From Amphibacillus jilinensis Y1 (GTDB lineage Bacteria > Bacillota > Bacilli > Bacillales > Amphibacillaceae): a stretch of DNA of 64,000 bases. The stretch is taken from assembly GCF_000306965.1 (NCBI RefSeq), contig NZ_JH976442.1, forward strand, positions 36,703 to 100,702. Reading direction: 5' to 3'. Position 1 is the stretch's first letter; every line of letters begins with the position of its first letter. The translations under genes and the position numbers were made by a program. Positions 18,920 through 28,792 of this stretch are shown here, piece by piece. The notes under the pieces were generated by a model that was not told the origin of the DNA, did not search any database, and worked only from the letters and a program-made list of their open reading frames with translations.

Positions 18920-19117
18920 GCGGACGAGGTCTACAAGAAGTGGCGGTCTTATTCTGTAATCCTTCTTAAAGATGTGAAGCTTTTAGTCTACGATCTTACC
19001 CATCCTCCGATTGATCGTTGGGCGGATCAGAAGATTAACATGCGTTATCTCCCACCTAAACAGATTTTTTCTCTTCTCTATTTTAGGACTAACGCTTTAC
19101 AGATACTTATCTGTGAT
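18920..19117 (+). repeat. family 1 element, copy F, fused to AGGA-loop type module
   Basis: The right half (GCGTTATCTCCCACCTAAACAGA, CTCTATTTTAGGACTAACG, TTTACAGATACTTATCTGTGATAAA) is clear. The part before it (about 18920-19000) has TTCTGTAATCCTTCTTAAAG and TTTTAGTCTACGATCTTACCC, nearly identical to the segment that splits copy E. It lies between lepB-type and flavodoxin genes. Confidence 0.65.
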
Positions 19118-19153
19118 AAAAATGAGCGCAATGGTCTCATTGCGCTCATTTTT
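19118..19153 (-). terminator. flavodoxin gene terminator
   Basis: The 16-base stem AAAAATGAGCGCAATG / CATTGCGCTCATTTTT with a four-base loop is nearly perfect and T-rich on both strands. It overlaps the flavodoxin stop codon. Confidence 0.85.
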
Positions 19154-19607
19154 ATTGATTATTCTTAAGCTCTTCAATGAACTTATTAGCAAATTGTTGA
19201 CATCTTTCAATATCGTCTTGGTCCGGAGTTAAGTCGACTTTCAATAAGGGTTCAACCACTGTTGATCCCACCGCATTAAATTGCTCAGCCATTATTTCTA
19301 ATGCCACCCCATAAGCAGGGTAATAGGAATCACATGAGCCAAAAAGTCCGACTAATTTTCCCGATAAATCTTCTTCACCTAAGTCTTGATGGAAATCTTC
19401 TACTTCATAAGGGAGCTCTCCGTCTCCCCATGTGTAAGTACCAAACAGAATTGCATCATAATGAACGAGATCAAAAGCTGCAATATCATCAATATCAATC
19501 TGAAATGACTCAACCGTAAAACCCAAGGACTTTATTCGCTCACCAATAGCCCCAGCCATTTCTTCAGTATTACCTGACATGCTCGCATAAACCAAAACAA
19601 TTTTCAC
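19152..19607 (-). CDS. flavodoxin
   Basis: This is a small FMN-binding electron carrier, able to replace ferredoxin when iron is scarce. The phosphate-binding loop YASMSGNTEEMA is at residues 7-18, the FMN-contacting YTWGDGELP near residue 58, and GSCDSYYPAYG near residue 90. At 151 residues it is a short-chain flavodoxin, most like YkuN/YkuP of B. subtilis. The start is GTG with GGGAGTG upstream. A consensus Fur box lies inside the promoter, so iron repression is expected. Confidence 0.93.
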   Translation of the reverse strand: MKIVLVYASMSGNTEEMAGAIGERIKSLGFTVESFQIDIDDIAAFDLVHYDAILFGTYTWGDGELPYEVEDFHQDLGEEDLSGKLVGLFGSCDSYYPAYGVALEIMAEQFNAVGSTVVEPLLKVDLTPDQDDIERCQQFANKFIEELKNNQ

Positions 19608-19629
19608 ACTTGTTCACTCCCTCTTGACT

Positions 19630-19659
19630 ATATTAATTGATAATGATTATCAATGTCAA
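19630..19659 (-). promoter_or_regulatory. flavodoxin promoter with embedded Fur box
   Basis: On the minus strand TTGACA and TAATAT are 18 bases apart. The intervening bases hold TTGATAATCATTATCAA, a perfect 17-base palindrome, which matches the Fur consensus GATAATGATTATCATTATC at most positions. A bound repressor would cover both promoter boxes. Confidence 0.88.
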
Positions 19660-19669
19660 GAGTTGCTTT

Positions 19670-20473
19670 CTACGATGACTTCGGATTGTTCGCTCTATCA
19701 TAACAAGCAACGAGAACCTCTTCCATCATTTGATCAAATTGATACTTATCAAATACCTCTAGCGCAGCTGCTGTAACTCCCCCAGGGCTAGCAACATCAT
19801 CAATAAGATCTTTAGGGCACTTCAAATCTGACGTTAGCATCTCTGCAGCCCCTCTAACCATTTGGGCTACAAGTTGTTTAGCCACAACTTCAGAAACACC
19901 TGTATCTTCAGCTTTTCTAATTAACACATCTGCCATCCGATATACAAAAGCTGGCGAACTCCCTGTTATCGGCGTTAAGGCATGTACTTGTTGCTCCGTT
20001 AACTTTTTAAACTTACCAATACTAAACAATATTTTTTCAACAAAATATTCTTGTTCATCTGTTACATGTGTACCGGGCGCAAACAACGTCATCGATTCCC
20101 CTTTTGATGCTGCAGTATTCGGCATTACCCACGCAACAGCAGCTTGATCAGGGAGGCGTTCTTCCATATAAGAAATATCAACTCCGGCAGCTACCGTTAT
20201 AACGAGTTGATCAGTCATCACTTGCGCCAAGTTAGCTAATACATCTTCGTGTGCTTCTGGAGGCATAGCCAAGATCACTATATCTTGATCTGATACATGT
20301 TCCTGCCACTGGGTTGTGGCATCGACACAAAACCTTCTCTCCACTTCACTCAACCGCTCATGATTACCATTATTAGCAACGAGTATATTAACAAAGTCCG
20401 CTTTCTTCAACCCTTTTATAATCGCCTGCGCCATTCTACCTGCACCAACGATTAATATTTTTTCGTCCGACAC
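19670..20473 (-). CDS. proC: pyrroline-5-carboxylate reductase
   Basis: ProC reduces pyrroline-5-carboxylate to proline. The N-terminal dinucleotide fold begins ILIVGAGRMAQAIIKGL, the catalytic-region signature ALTPITGSSPAFVY is near residue 165, and LIDDVASPGGVTAAAL near residue 230 is the ProC signature. Of several in-frame upstream codons, the GTG at 20473 has the best spacing from GAGGAGG. Proline could also act as a compatible solute, but no proB or proA is nearby to support a dedicated osmotic pathway. Confidence 0.93.
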   Translation of the reverse strand: MSDEKILIVGAGRMAQAIIKGLKKADFVNILVANNGNHERLSEVERRFCVDATTQWQEHVSDQDIVILAMPPEAHEDVLANLAQVMTDQLVITVAAGVDISYMEERLPDQAAVAWVMPNTAASKGESMTLFAPGTHVTDEQEYFVEKILFSIGKFKKLTEQQVHALTPITGSSPAFVYRMADVLIRKAEDTGVSEVVAKQLVAQMVRGAAEMLTSDLKCPKDLIDDVASPGGVTAAALEVFDKYQFDQMMEEVLVACYDRANNPKSS

Positions 20474-20679
20474 TTTTTTCACCCTCCTCAAGTACTATGC
20501 ATTTACCATTTTTAAAATTCCCCACCAATTTGTAGCCGCTTCAAACATTTAAATGCCTCTTATCCTTATGTAGTCGATTGAAGCAAGTTGCTCTCCATTT
20601 CTACTATACCTCTACGAACGAAGCTTGACAACGTTATCTAAAAGATAATTTATTTTGATCATCCTTTTAGCTAGAAATA

Positions 20680-20711
20680 AAAATCGATGAAGCCTAGACT
20701 CCATCGATTCC
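20680..20711 (-). terminator. ohr terminator
   Basis: The minus-strand stem AATCGATGGA ... TCATCGATT is followed by TTTATTT. It lies just downstream of ohr. Confidence 0.75.
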
Positions 20712-20719
20712 TATCAGTT

Positions 20720-21139
20720 TTAGACAGCATCTACTTTTAGTTCAACATCAACATTGCCTCTTGTTGCTTTAGAATACGGACAGAAGTCATGGGCCTGTTT
20801 AACCAAATCTTCCGCTTCTTGCTGTGAAACACCTTTAATTTCCACGTGTAGAACAACAGCTATTTTAAAACCATTATCTGCACTATCCTTTAATAAACTG
20901 ACATCAGATGATAGCGTTGATTCAATATTTTTTTTGGCTTTTGAGGCCATTAAATTTAATGCACCATCAAAACAAGCGGCATATCCAGCAGCAAATAGTT
21001 GTTCAGGGTTCGAGCCCGTTTCACTACTTTTACTTGCGGGATCAACTAAATTTAAGTCAATCACACCATCATCAGACTTAACATGACCTTCACGCCCACC
21101 TTGAGCTACAGCACGCGAGGTAAATAATACATCACTCAT
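20720..21139 (-). CDS. ohr: organic hydroperoxide resistance protein (Ohr/OsmC family)
   Basis: Ohr is a thiol peroxidase that reduces organic and lipid hydroperoxides. The two reactive cysteines lie in AACFDGAL (Cys56) and FCPYSKATRGN (near residue 119), the arrangement of Ohr rather than OsmC. The length is 139 residues, typical. No ohrR regulator is adjacent. A perfect 20-base palindrome sits about 135 bases upstream and could be an operator, but the distance makes this uncertain. Confidence 0.93.
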   Translation of the reverse strand: MSDVLFTSRAVAQGGREGHVKSDDGVIDLNLVDPASKSSETGSNPEQLFAAGYAACFDGALNLMASKAKKNIESTLSSDVSLLKDSADNGFKIAVVLHVEIKGVSQQEAEDLVKQAHDFCPYSKATRGNVDVELKVDAV

Positions 21140-21272
21140 TCTTTTATCACTCCTTAATATATTAGCCTCTAGATTAACTATTCCTTTTTTATCAATTATT
21201 AAACATAAAACCTTTAATCATTGAGCATTTTGCTCCTACTAATGGGTCGTTGGTTACTAAGAAGATGTGATT

Positions 21273-21292
21273 ATTAAAGTAATTACTTTAAT
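21273..21292. promoter_or_regulatory. perfect 20-bp palindrome in the space upstream of ohr
   Basis: ATTAAAGTAATTACTTTAAT reads the same on both strands. It lies between ohr and the GH115 pseudogene. MarR-type repressors bind such AT-rich palindromes, but no regulator gene is nearby. It may have served the dead GH115 gene instead. Confidence 0.35.
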
Positions 21293-21372
21293 CAGATCAT
21301 TACGACTACGCTACAATTAAACCATACACTACCAGCTAATCATTCCAAAAAATACTTTAGGAAATCTAATGA

Positions 21373-23098
21373 GGCGATGCTTGGAATTTCATCACAAACA
21401 GAGAAGGTATTATCAAGTTTTGGGAAGATGGCTTAAAGCGAAGTGGCCAATTCGAGAATGTGATTACCGTCGGGATGCGTGGCGAACAGGATACAGCCAT
21501 CATGGGGAAAGAAGCAACGTTAGCAGACAATATCAACATGCTTCAAGATGTATTACAAAACCAAAATCAACTCATCCACAAACATATACACCCTGATCTA
21601 TCAGAGGTACCTAGGATGCTCGCCTTATATAAAGAAGTAGAACCTTTCTTTTATGGTGATGAAAATACTCCAGGGCTTATACATTCAGAGGAACTTGAAG
21701 ATGTCATATTAATGCTTTGTGATGATAACCATGGCAATCTCCGGACTCTACCAACAAGAGAAATGCTTAATCATAAAGGCGGCTATGGCATGTATTATCA
21801 CTTTGATTATCATGGGGGTCCGATTTCATACGAATGGATCAACAGCTCTTACTTACCTAAAATTTGGGAGCAGATGACCATGGCATACGATTTTGGTGTC
21901 CGAGATCTTTGGATTGTTAACGTAGGTGGTATTGCTACTCAGGAATTCCCATTATCTTATTTCCTGGACTTAGCTTACGACTTTGATAAATGGGGTACAA
22001 ACGCAATTAACCAAACTGACTTTTATACCAAGCATTGGATTGAACAGAATTTTGCAAACAAATGCACTGAGGAACATCAAGAAAAGTTGTTTGACCTAAT
22101 AATAGGTTATACAAAGCTCGCCCATAACCGACGACCCGAAGCGATGAATGTCAATGTTTATCACCCCGTTAACTACAAGGAAACAGACTTGATGCTTTCG
22201 AAAATTGATCAACTATTGCAAATAGCTGAAGAGCTTTATCATGCTGTCGATCCCGACAACCTTTCTGCTTATTTCGCTCTTGTCTACTATCCAGCGGTAG
22301 GGAATTTAAACCTTCAAAAGCTATGGCTCCTTACAGGAAAAAAATAATGCCGCTGCCAAACGAGGCAAACTCAAGGCAAACAAACAGGCTGAACAGGTGC
22401 GGGCTTGTTTAAAAAAAGCTTGTTGAACAGTACCAAACGATTGAAAATGGGAAATGGTATGGACTTGGACTATCTGAACATATAGGCTTTACGCATTGGA
22501 ATGAAGATGAAAACCAAAACCCAGTGCTTATGCAGGTGTGACCAGCTAATAAGACCAGGCTCATCATCACCGTCGACGGAACCGAACAGCACACTGAAGG
22601 TTCACCATGGCACCAACACAAAAGGTGAATTGAACCAATTCCAAGTGATCCAAGGCTACGGTAAAACCTTATCCGCCGTTAAAGCCTTCCCAACGACAGA
22701 GCATTTTGTGCTCAAAAAAGATGCTCCTTATCTCGACTATCAATTTATGTTAACAGAAGCAGGCAACTATGAGCTAGAACTATACATGCAGCCGTCTAAA
22801 TCCAGTAACCAAAGTAAGTAAGCTATTTTGCGGCATTCAAATTAACGATGATGATGTGAAAACAGTTAACATTCTACCTGATGACTACCGTGTTAACGGC
22901 CACACCTGGGCAGAAGGGGTGCTAAATAATATCCATAAGCACGTTAGTACAATTAAAGTCAAGAAAGGTGTAAATTTGCTACGCATCTATGCTATCAGTC
23001 CAGGATTTGTCTTAGAAAAGCTCGTTATTTATTCCAAAGCAAATAAGCCAAAAGCTAGCTATCTTGGACCACCAGAAACTTATTATGTAGGAAAATGA
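21373..23098 (+). pseudogene. glycoside hydrolase family 115 (xylan alpha-glucuronidase) remnant
   Basis: Homology to GH115 is visible in pieces that keep family order: GDAWNFITNREGIIKFWEDG at 21373, ENVITVGMRGEQDTAIMGKE, the long intact stretch 21460-22347 (NHKGGYGMYYHFDYHGGP, VRDLWIVNVGGI), then KANKQAEQVRACLKKA in another frame, EQYQTIENGKWYGLGLSEHI and HTEGSPWH after an in-frame TGA at 22538, and the C-terminal domain VKAFPTTEHFVLKK to YLGPPETYYVGK. The N-terminal third is missing and a sizeable segment between about 22620 and 22650 appears deleted. At least three frame changes or stops make a functional enzyme impossible. It acted in xylan side-chain removal in the ancestor. Confidence 0.85.
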
Positions 23099-23183
23099 CG
23101 ATCAGATTCATTTTGCACAAAACCGTGTATTCTTTCCTTTTTTAGTATGTTCCTTTGTTAAATTCAATTGCTTATAACGCAAA

Positions 23184-23213
23184 AAACACGCACGATAAAA
23201 ATCGTGCGTGTTT
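23184..23213 (-). terminator. pflB-pflA operon terminator
   Basis: The stem AAACACGCACGAT / ATCGTGCGTGTTT is perfect with a four-base loop. On the minus strand it runs into TTTTTTG. It lies about 70 bases after pflA. Confidence 0.85.
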
Positions 23214-23285
23214 ACTCTCAAAAGATAGCGACAAATAAAATCACCGGGAGAAAATCGAATCCCCCCTACACATTGAACGTTCAAT

Positions 23286-24032
23286 TTATGTTAAAGCAAT
23301 ACTCTTTTTCCGCGTTAAAATAGCCTCTGCATTTTTCACCCGTTCTTCAGAAGGTGGCTCTATACCTTCTAACGGATAAGACAGACCTAAATTCTCCCAT
23401 TTGTAAACACCTAACTTATGATAGGGCAAAACATCGATTCGATCAACATTAGATAAAGTTGTAATGAAATCCGACAAGCGCTGTAACAATTGATCATCAT
23501 CACTGCCACCCGGAACCAACACGTGCCGTACCCAAATTGGCACTTGCTTCTCATCCAAATAACGTGCCATATCAAGAATGTGCTCATTAGACACACCGGT
23601 AAGTTCTTTATGCTTATCGTTATCAATTTGTTTCAAATCAAATAAAATCAAATCAGTTACTTCCATTAGCTCATCTAAAGTTTTAATAAAACGAGGTGAA
23701 CGACTGAAACAGCCACCAGATGTATCAATACATGTATGGACACCCAATTTCTTAAGCTCAGTAAATAATTCAAGTAAAAATTCGGCTTGAATCAATGGTT
23801 CTCCACCACTAACTGTCACACCACCATTAGAAGATTCGAAAAATGGAATATAAGATTTAACATCTTCAACAATTTCTTGAACTGTCATCTCTTTACCACC
23901 GGTCATCTTCCATGTATCTGGGTTATGGCAAAATTGGCAACGTAACAGGCATCCCTGGGTGAAAATGATATACCGCAAACCAGGACCATCTACTGTACCT
24001 AAGGTTTCTATTGAATGAATGCGACCTTTCAT
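23286..24032 (-). CDS. pflA: pyruvate formate-lyase activating enzyme
   Basis: PflA is a radical SAM enzyme that installs the glycyl radical on PflB under anaerobic conditions. The iron-sulfur cluster motif CLLRCQFC gives Cys28, Cys32 and Cys35, followed by the typical HNPDTW. The glycine-rich SAM motif VTVSGGEPL is near residue 74. The ATG has GAGGGGAAC in front. It follows pflB with an intervening terminator, so part of its expression must come from read-through. Confidence 0.96.
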   Translation of the reverse strand: MKGRIHSIETLGTVDGPGLRYIIFTQGCLLRCQFCHNPDTWKMTGGKEMTVQEIVEDVKSYIPFFESSNGGVTVSGGEPLIQAEFLLELFTELKKLGVHTCIDTSGGCFSRSPRFIKTLDELMEVTDLILFDLKQIDNDKHKELTGVSNEHILDMARYLDEKQVPIWVRHVLVPGGSDDDQLLQRLSDFITTLSNVDRIDVLPYHKLGVYKWENLGLSYPLEGIEPPSEERVKNAEAILTRKKSIALT

Positions 24033-24055
24033 GTTGTTCCCCTCCTAAATTTGAT

Positions 24056-24085
24056 AAAAGTAGGAGAAGATAAATCTTCTCCTAC
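24056..24085 (-). terminator. pflB-pflA intercistronic terminator
   Basis: The minus-strand hairpin GTAGGAGAAGAT-TT-ATCTTCTCCTAC is perfect and followed by TTTTATC. It probably lowers pflA expression relative to pflB, as only small amounts of activase are needed. Confidence 0.85.
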
Positions 24086-24097
24086 AGCTAGAATTAT

Positions 24098-26356
24098 TTA
24101 TAAACTATCATGGAAAGTACGATTAATAACATCGATCTGTTGTTCTCTTGTTAACTTAATGAAGTTAACAGCATAGCCAGACACACGAATGGTTAATTGC
24201 GGATATTCCTCAGGGTGCTCCATAGCATCCAACAATGTTTCACGATCAAACACATTAACATTTAAGTGATGACCTTTTTTCTTAGCATATCCATCAAGCA
24301 TCGCCGCAAGGTTGGCTTTTTGAGTGTCTATATCTTTACCAAGTGCTTTAGGAACAATTGAGAATGTATTAGAAATACCATCTAATGAATAGTCATACGG
24401 CATTTTAGCAACAGAATTCAATGATGCTAACGAACCATTTGTATCACGACCATGTAATGGATTAGCCCCAGGCGCGAATGGTTCTCCCGCTTTTCGGCCA
24501 TCTGGTGTATTTCCTGTTTTCTTACCGTAGACAACATTTGACGTAATGGTAAGAATAGATTGCGTATGAACGGATTGACGGTATGTTTTATGCTTTTTAA
24601 TCTTATTCATAAATGCTTTAACTAAATCAGAAGCAATTTCGTCGACACGATCATCATTGTTACCGTATTTAGGATAATCTCCCTCGATTTCATAGTCAAC
24701 AGCAATACCATCTTCATCGCGAATCGTACGAACTTTTGCATGTTTAATTGCACTTAATGAGTCGGCAACAACTGATAATCCTGCAATCCCACAAGCCATT
24801 GTACGTAAGACTTCACGATCGTGAAGTGCCATTTCAATTCTTTCATAGCTATATTTGTCATGCATGAAATGAATAATGTTAAGTGCATTCACATAAACAC
24901 CAGCTAACCAATCTAACATGACATCATATTTTTTCTTAACTTCATCATACTCTAAATATTCAGAAGTGATTGGTGCGTAGTTAGGCGCTACCTGCGCTTT
25001 TGACTTTTCATCGACACCACCATTAATCGCGTAAAGTAAAGCTTTTGCCAAGTTTACACGTGCACCGAAGAATTGCATTTGCTTACCAATACGCATTGCC
25101 GATACGCAACATGCGATACCATAGTCATCGCCATAATGCGTACGCATCAGATCATCATTTTCATATTGGATTGAGCTTGTTTTGATCGACATCGCAGCAC
25201 AATATTTTTTATAATTATCTGGTAACTGCTCAGACCATAATACCGTTAAGTTAGGCTCTGGTGCTGGTCCTAAATTATCTAGTGTGTGCAAGAAACGATA
25301 AGAGTTCTTCGTTACTAACGGACGCCCATCTTCAGCAATACCCGCTAATGATTCTGTTACCCATGTTGGGTCACCACTGAATAATTCATTATATTCAGGT
25401 GTTCTAGCAAACTTAACTAGACGTAGTTTCATAACAAAGTGATCAACTAGTTCTTGTACTTCTTCTTCAGTTAGCACGCCATTTTCAAGATCACGCTCAA
25501 CATAAATATCTAAAAATGTTGAGACACGACCAAGACTCATCGCAGCACCATTTTGTTCTTTAATTGCTGCTAAATAGCCAAGATATAACCATTGAAAAGC
25601 TTCTTGAGCAGTAGTTGCTGGCTTAGAAATATCAAAACCATAAATATCCCCTAATTGCTTAAGTTCTTGAAGCGCACGAATTTGTTCCATATGCTCTTCA
25701 CGATCGCGGATAATATCTTCTGACATGACACCATTTCCACCAATTAAATCCAACTCAGCTTTTTTCGCTTCAACTAATTTGTCTGTACCATAAAGTGCCA
25801 CGCGGCGATAGTCACCAATAATTCGACCACGGCCATAAGCATCAGGTAAACCTGTTACCACACCTGCACGACGCGCCGCTCGAATTTCTGGAGTATAAGC
25901 ATCAAATACACCCTGGTTATGCGTTTTACGATAATCCGTAAAGATCTTCTCTACTTCTTCATCTAGCTTATATCCATAAGATTCTGCTGATACCTGCGCC
26001 ATACGAATACCACCATATGGTTGTAGAGAACGTTTGAAAGGTACATCTGTTTGTACACCAACCACCTTCTCTTTACCTTTGTCAAGATACCCCGCATCAT
26101 GTGAAGTGATGGTTGATACAATCTTTGTATCTAAGTCATAAACACCACCACGCTCACGTTCTTCTTTTGTTAAATCCATAACGCGATCCCACAATGCTTT
26201 CGTTGCATCTGTCGGTCCAGCTAAAAACTCTTCATTACCCTCATATAAATTGAAATTTTTTAAAATAAAGTCACGGACATCAATTTCTTTTTGCCAGTTA
26301 CCATCAACGAAACCATTCCAAGGATTATTTTTTGTAACTTCTTCTGCTACTTTCAT
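24098..26356 (-). CDS. pflB: formate C-acetyltransferase (pyruvate formate-lyase)
   Basis: PflB converts pyruvate and CoA to acetyl-CoA and formate by a radical mechanism. The adjacent catalytic cysteines are in [23 protein letters not shown] near residue 410, and the glycyl-radical site is in RVSGYAVNF near residue 725. The N-terminal [19 protein letters not shown] is typical. The ATG at 26356 has GAGGAGGT seven bases before it; a longer frame beginning upstream would include that site. FNR/Rex-like and cre-like sequences lie upstream. Together with pflA and adhE this supports ethanol and formate fermentation. Confidence 0.97.
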   Translation of the reverse strand: MKVAEEVTKNNPWNGFVDGNWQKEIDVRDFILKNFNLYEGNEEFLAGPTDATKALWDRVMDLTKEERERGGVYDLDTKIVSTITSHDAGYLDKGKEKVVGVQTDVPFKRSLQPYGGIRMAQVSAESYGYKLDEEVEKIFTDYRKTHNQGVFDAYTPEIRAARRAGVVTGLPDAYGRGRIIGDYRRVALYGTDKLVEAKKAELDLIGGNGVMSEDIIRDREEHMEQIRALQELKQLGDIYGFDISKPATTAQEAFQWLYLGYLAAIKEQNGAAMSLGRVSTFLDIYVERDLENGVLTEEEVQELVDHFVMKLRLVKFARTPEYNELFSGDPTWVTESLAGIAEDGRPLVTKNSYRFLHTLDNLGPAPEPNLTVLWSEQLPDNYKKYCAAMSIKTSSIQYENDDLMRTHYGDDYGIACCVSAMRIGKQMQFFGARVNLAKALLYAINGGVDEKSKAQVAPNYAPITSEYLEYDEVKKKYDVMLDWLAGVYVNALNIIHFMHDKYSYERIEMALHDREVLRTMACGIAGLSVVADSLSAIKHAKVRTIRDEDGIAVDYEIEGDYPKYGNNDDRVDEIASDLVKAFMNKIKKHKTYRQSVHTQSILTITSNVVYGKKTGNTPDGRKAGEPFAPGANPLHGRDTNGSLASLNSVAKMPYDYSLDGISNTFSIVPKALGKDIDTQKANLAAMLDGYAKKKGHHLNVNVFDRETLLDAMEHPEEYPQLTIRVSGYAVNFIKLTREQQIDVINRTFHDSL

Positions 26357-26439
26357 TTCCGTTACCTCCTCATTTTTCAACACTTTTTTAATACCATATC
26401 ATCTTACTTAAAGTATATACCCTTACTAGCTAAAAATAA

Positions 26440-26455
26440 AGTGAAAAAGATCACA
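26440..26455. promoter_or_regulatory. FNR/CRP-type inverted repeat upstream of pflB
   Basis: AGTGAAAAAGATCACA matches TGTGA-N6-TCACA with one mismatch. It is about 90 bases upstream of the pflB start. Rex prefers TTGTGAA-N4-TTCACAA, which fits less well here, so FNR is the better guess. Confidence 0.5.
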
Positions 26456-26533
26456 TTTTAAAACTGTTATAATAAAAGTTCATATTTTGTTCAAATTTTA
26501 GTTAACTAAAGCGATGATATAGTATCTAAATTA

Positions 26534-26547
26534 TGATAACGCTATAT
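26534..26547. promoter_or_regulatory. cre-like site between pflB and the alcohol dehydrogenase gene
   Basis: TGATAACGCTATAT matches the CcpA consensus TGWNANCGNTNNCW except at one position. It lies in the 462-base divergent space, which also holds the FNR-like site at 26440. Beyond these, that space shows only AT-rich sequence. Confidence 0.4.
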
Positions 26548-26818
26548 TAGCTGTTTTTATCGCATTTTAATTAATTGAAATTGAAGTTATACATCGTCCT
26601 TTTTAACACGTAATTTATTCTGTGTCATTCTGTATTACTTATTTTATATATTAATATTAATACAGGTGAATCTGAATGGATTCCAAATATCAACAAATTC
26701 CTCTTGCTTCACCGTTTGTCATAACCTCCTATCCAAAGACATATACTAACACCACTGTGCTTATTACTTTACTTATCTTTTATTTGTGACCATTATATAA
26801 ATAAGGAGGCGATATAAA

Positions 26819-27991
26819 GTGAATAACTTTATCTTTAACAACCCTACAAAACTTATTTTTGGTAAGGATATGTTAAACCATTTAAAAGAAGAGATCCCCA
26901 CTTATGGTAACCGTGTGCTACTCGTTTATGGTGGAGGTAGCATCAAGCGCAATGGACTCTACCAGGAAGTGCTTGATCTTTTAAATGAAATAAACGCTGA
27001 AATATTTGAGTTATCAGGTGTCGAACCAAACCCACGCGTCACGACAGCGCGTAAGGGGATTGAGATCTGCAAAAATGAGCAAATTGATTTTATCTTAGCT
27101 GTTGGTGGTGGAAGCACAATCGACTGTGTCAAAGCTATTGCAGCTGGCGCCAAATCGGAGCATGACATCTGGGATATTGTTACAAAAAAATATCAAGCTA
27201 AGGATGCATTGCCGTTCGGAACTGTCCTTACGTTAGCAGCAACTGGTTCGGAAATGAATGCAGGCTCGGTGATTACGAATTGGGAAACAAAAGAAAAGCA
27301 TGGATGGGGAAGTGCGGTCACTTATCCTAGATTTTCTATTTTAGATCCTACATATACATATACTATCCCACGCGATCAGACTGTATATGGGATCGTTGAT
27401 ATGATGTCACATGCACTTGAACATTATTTCCATCACGAAACCAATACGCCATTTCAAGATCGGATGGTAGAAGGCTTATTAAAAACAGTAATCGAAACGA
27501 GCCCTAAACTGCTAGCTGACCTTGAAAATTACCAGCATCGTGCTACTATTTTATACTGTGGGACAATGGCTTTAAATGGGATGGTCAATATGGGCTATCA
27601 AGGCGATTGGGCAACACATAACTTAGAGCACGCTGTTTCTGCAGTTCACGACATTCCTCACGGCGGTGGGCTGGCTATTTTATTCCCAAACTGGATGAAG
27701 CACGTGCTAGATGAGAACGTGGCACGTTTCAAAAAATTCGCCGAGCGCGTCTTTGACATTGAACAAGGTGCCCTTTCGGATCGCGAGGTTGCTATCAAAG
27801 GAATAGACGCTCTAAGCGATTTCTGGAAGTCAATCGGAGCGCCAAGTCGATTAGCAGATTATAATATTAATGAAGAAACCATTGCAGAAATGGCAGACAA
27901 AACAGTCACAGCGCATGCAAGCTTTGGTAATTTTAAAAAGCTAACACGCGAGGACTCTGTTGCGATTTATCAAGCAAGTCTAATCGAGTAG
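26819..27991 (+). CDS. iron-containing alcohol dehydrogenase
   Basis: This group III dehydrogenase resembles NAD(P)H-dependent butanol dehydrogenases (BdhA/YugJ), which reduce aldehydes to alcohols in fermentation. The nucleotide-binding [17 protein letters not shown] is near residue 95. Metal ligands are expected in [11 protein letters not shown] near residue 197 and in [21 protein letters not shown] near residue 265. The start is GTG after AAGGAGG. A group II intron remnant begins at its stop codon, and a C-terminal fragment of a related gene lies 1.5 kb further on. Confidence 0.93.
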   Translation: MNNFIFNNPTKLIFGKDMLNHLKEEIPTYGNRVLLVYGGGSIKRNGLYQEVLDLLNEINAEIFELSGVEPNPRVTTARKGIEICKNEQIDFILAVGGGSTIDCVKAIAAGAKSEHDIWDIVTKKYQAKDALPFGTVLTLAATGSEMNAGSVITNWETKEKHGWGSAVTYPRFSILDPTYTYTIPRDQTVYGIVDMMSHALEHYFHHETNTPFQDRMVEGLLKTVIETSPKLLADLENYQHRATILYCGTMALNGMVNMGYQGDWATHNLEHAVSAVHDIPHGGGLAILFPNWMKHVLDENVARFKKFAERVFDIEQGALSDREVAIKGIDALSDFWKSIGAPSRLADYNINEETIAEMADKTVTAHASFGNFKKLTREDSVAIYQASLIE

Positions 27992-28402
27992 GGGGGTGAT
28001 TAACCCCCGTCCCCTCACACCACCGTACATACCGTTCGGTATACGGCGGTTTCATTTAAGTCCAACGTGCAGTTTCGTATCTACCAAATAGACTTTTAAG
28101 TTCTTGACCTGCCCCCCAGTATTGATTATTAAGTGCTCGACCTAATATCGGGCTATGTGACGTCCGTCAATAGCCTTTCTCGTGTTCCCCCATTCCCATG
28201 CTTTACCTGGTTCAATACCACAACGAATCAGATTTTTCTTTTTCGTTGTGGTTTTCTTCCATTCTTTCCACCGAATCATTCGCAACCTTCTACTCACCCA
28301 GGCATCTAGCGCTTTGAATATAGAGGGGGGGTTCTGCTAATTGGTAATAACCTAGCCATCCCACTAAGTATTGATTAAGTGTCTCACTCCTTTTCTCCAT
28401 AT
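27992..28402 (-). mobile_element. 5'-truncated group II intron remnant with ltrA fragment
   Basis: Read on the minus strand, the 3' part of a group II intron reverse transcriptase is recognisable: LNQYLVGWLGYYQLAEPPSI, FKALDAWVSRRLRMIRWKEW, GIEPGKAWEWGNTRKG, then after a lost base NNQYWGAGQELKSLFGRYET, ending in a stop. A tryptophan codon of the usual GYWR context has become TGA. Next comes the intron 3' end: GAACGGTATGTACGGTGG (domain V-like), GTGTGAGGGGACGG and a GGGGGTTAATCACCCCC hairpin that stops at the alcohol dehydrogenase stop codon. The ribozyme core and most of the protein are gone, so it cannot move by itself. Confidence 0.88.
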
Positions 28403-28598
28403 TTTTTTGATTTATAATTAATACATATCTCTAATCTTTCAGTATCTTTCCTACAGGCAAAGCCAACTACCTTTCTCACTAAGGGAAACGTCCTTCCTAA
28501 GAATTAAACAACGCTTGTAAATACTATCGATCACAACCTCTTTCTTAATTTAAATAATTAGTTAAAGCCAGTAGAAACAAGACACCTTTACAAAATTA

Positions 28599-28644
28599 TT
28601 TATGGTAATGACTTTACATTTAAATGTAAAAATGATACCATAAA
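28599..28644. repeat. nested AT-rich palindrome upstream of a small membrane protein gene
   Basis: TTTATGGTA / TACCATAAA arms enclose the perfect palindrome TTTACATTTAAATGTAAA. No T-run follows on either strand, so it is more likely an operator or cruciform than a terminator. Between the intron remnant and this site (28403-28598) nothing was recognised. Confidence 0.4.
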
Positions 28645-28792
28645 TGTAAAATAGATGGGATTAGATATTCAAAAATATTACTGGGTGTTCTTGTTATGAG
28701 TATTTTATGGCTTCTTTTCCCTTCACCCAAGTTATAATAACTGTCTCTGCTAAGGTGATTTTGATCAAATGCAGTAAGAGAGGAGAATTTTA

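Noticed and set aside
22409..22621. 70-codon minus-strand frame inside the GH115 region
   Set aside because: The plus strand there gives ordered GH115 sequence; the antisense frame has no ribosome-binding site.
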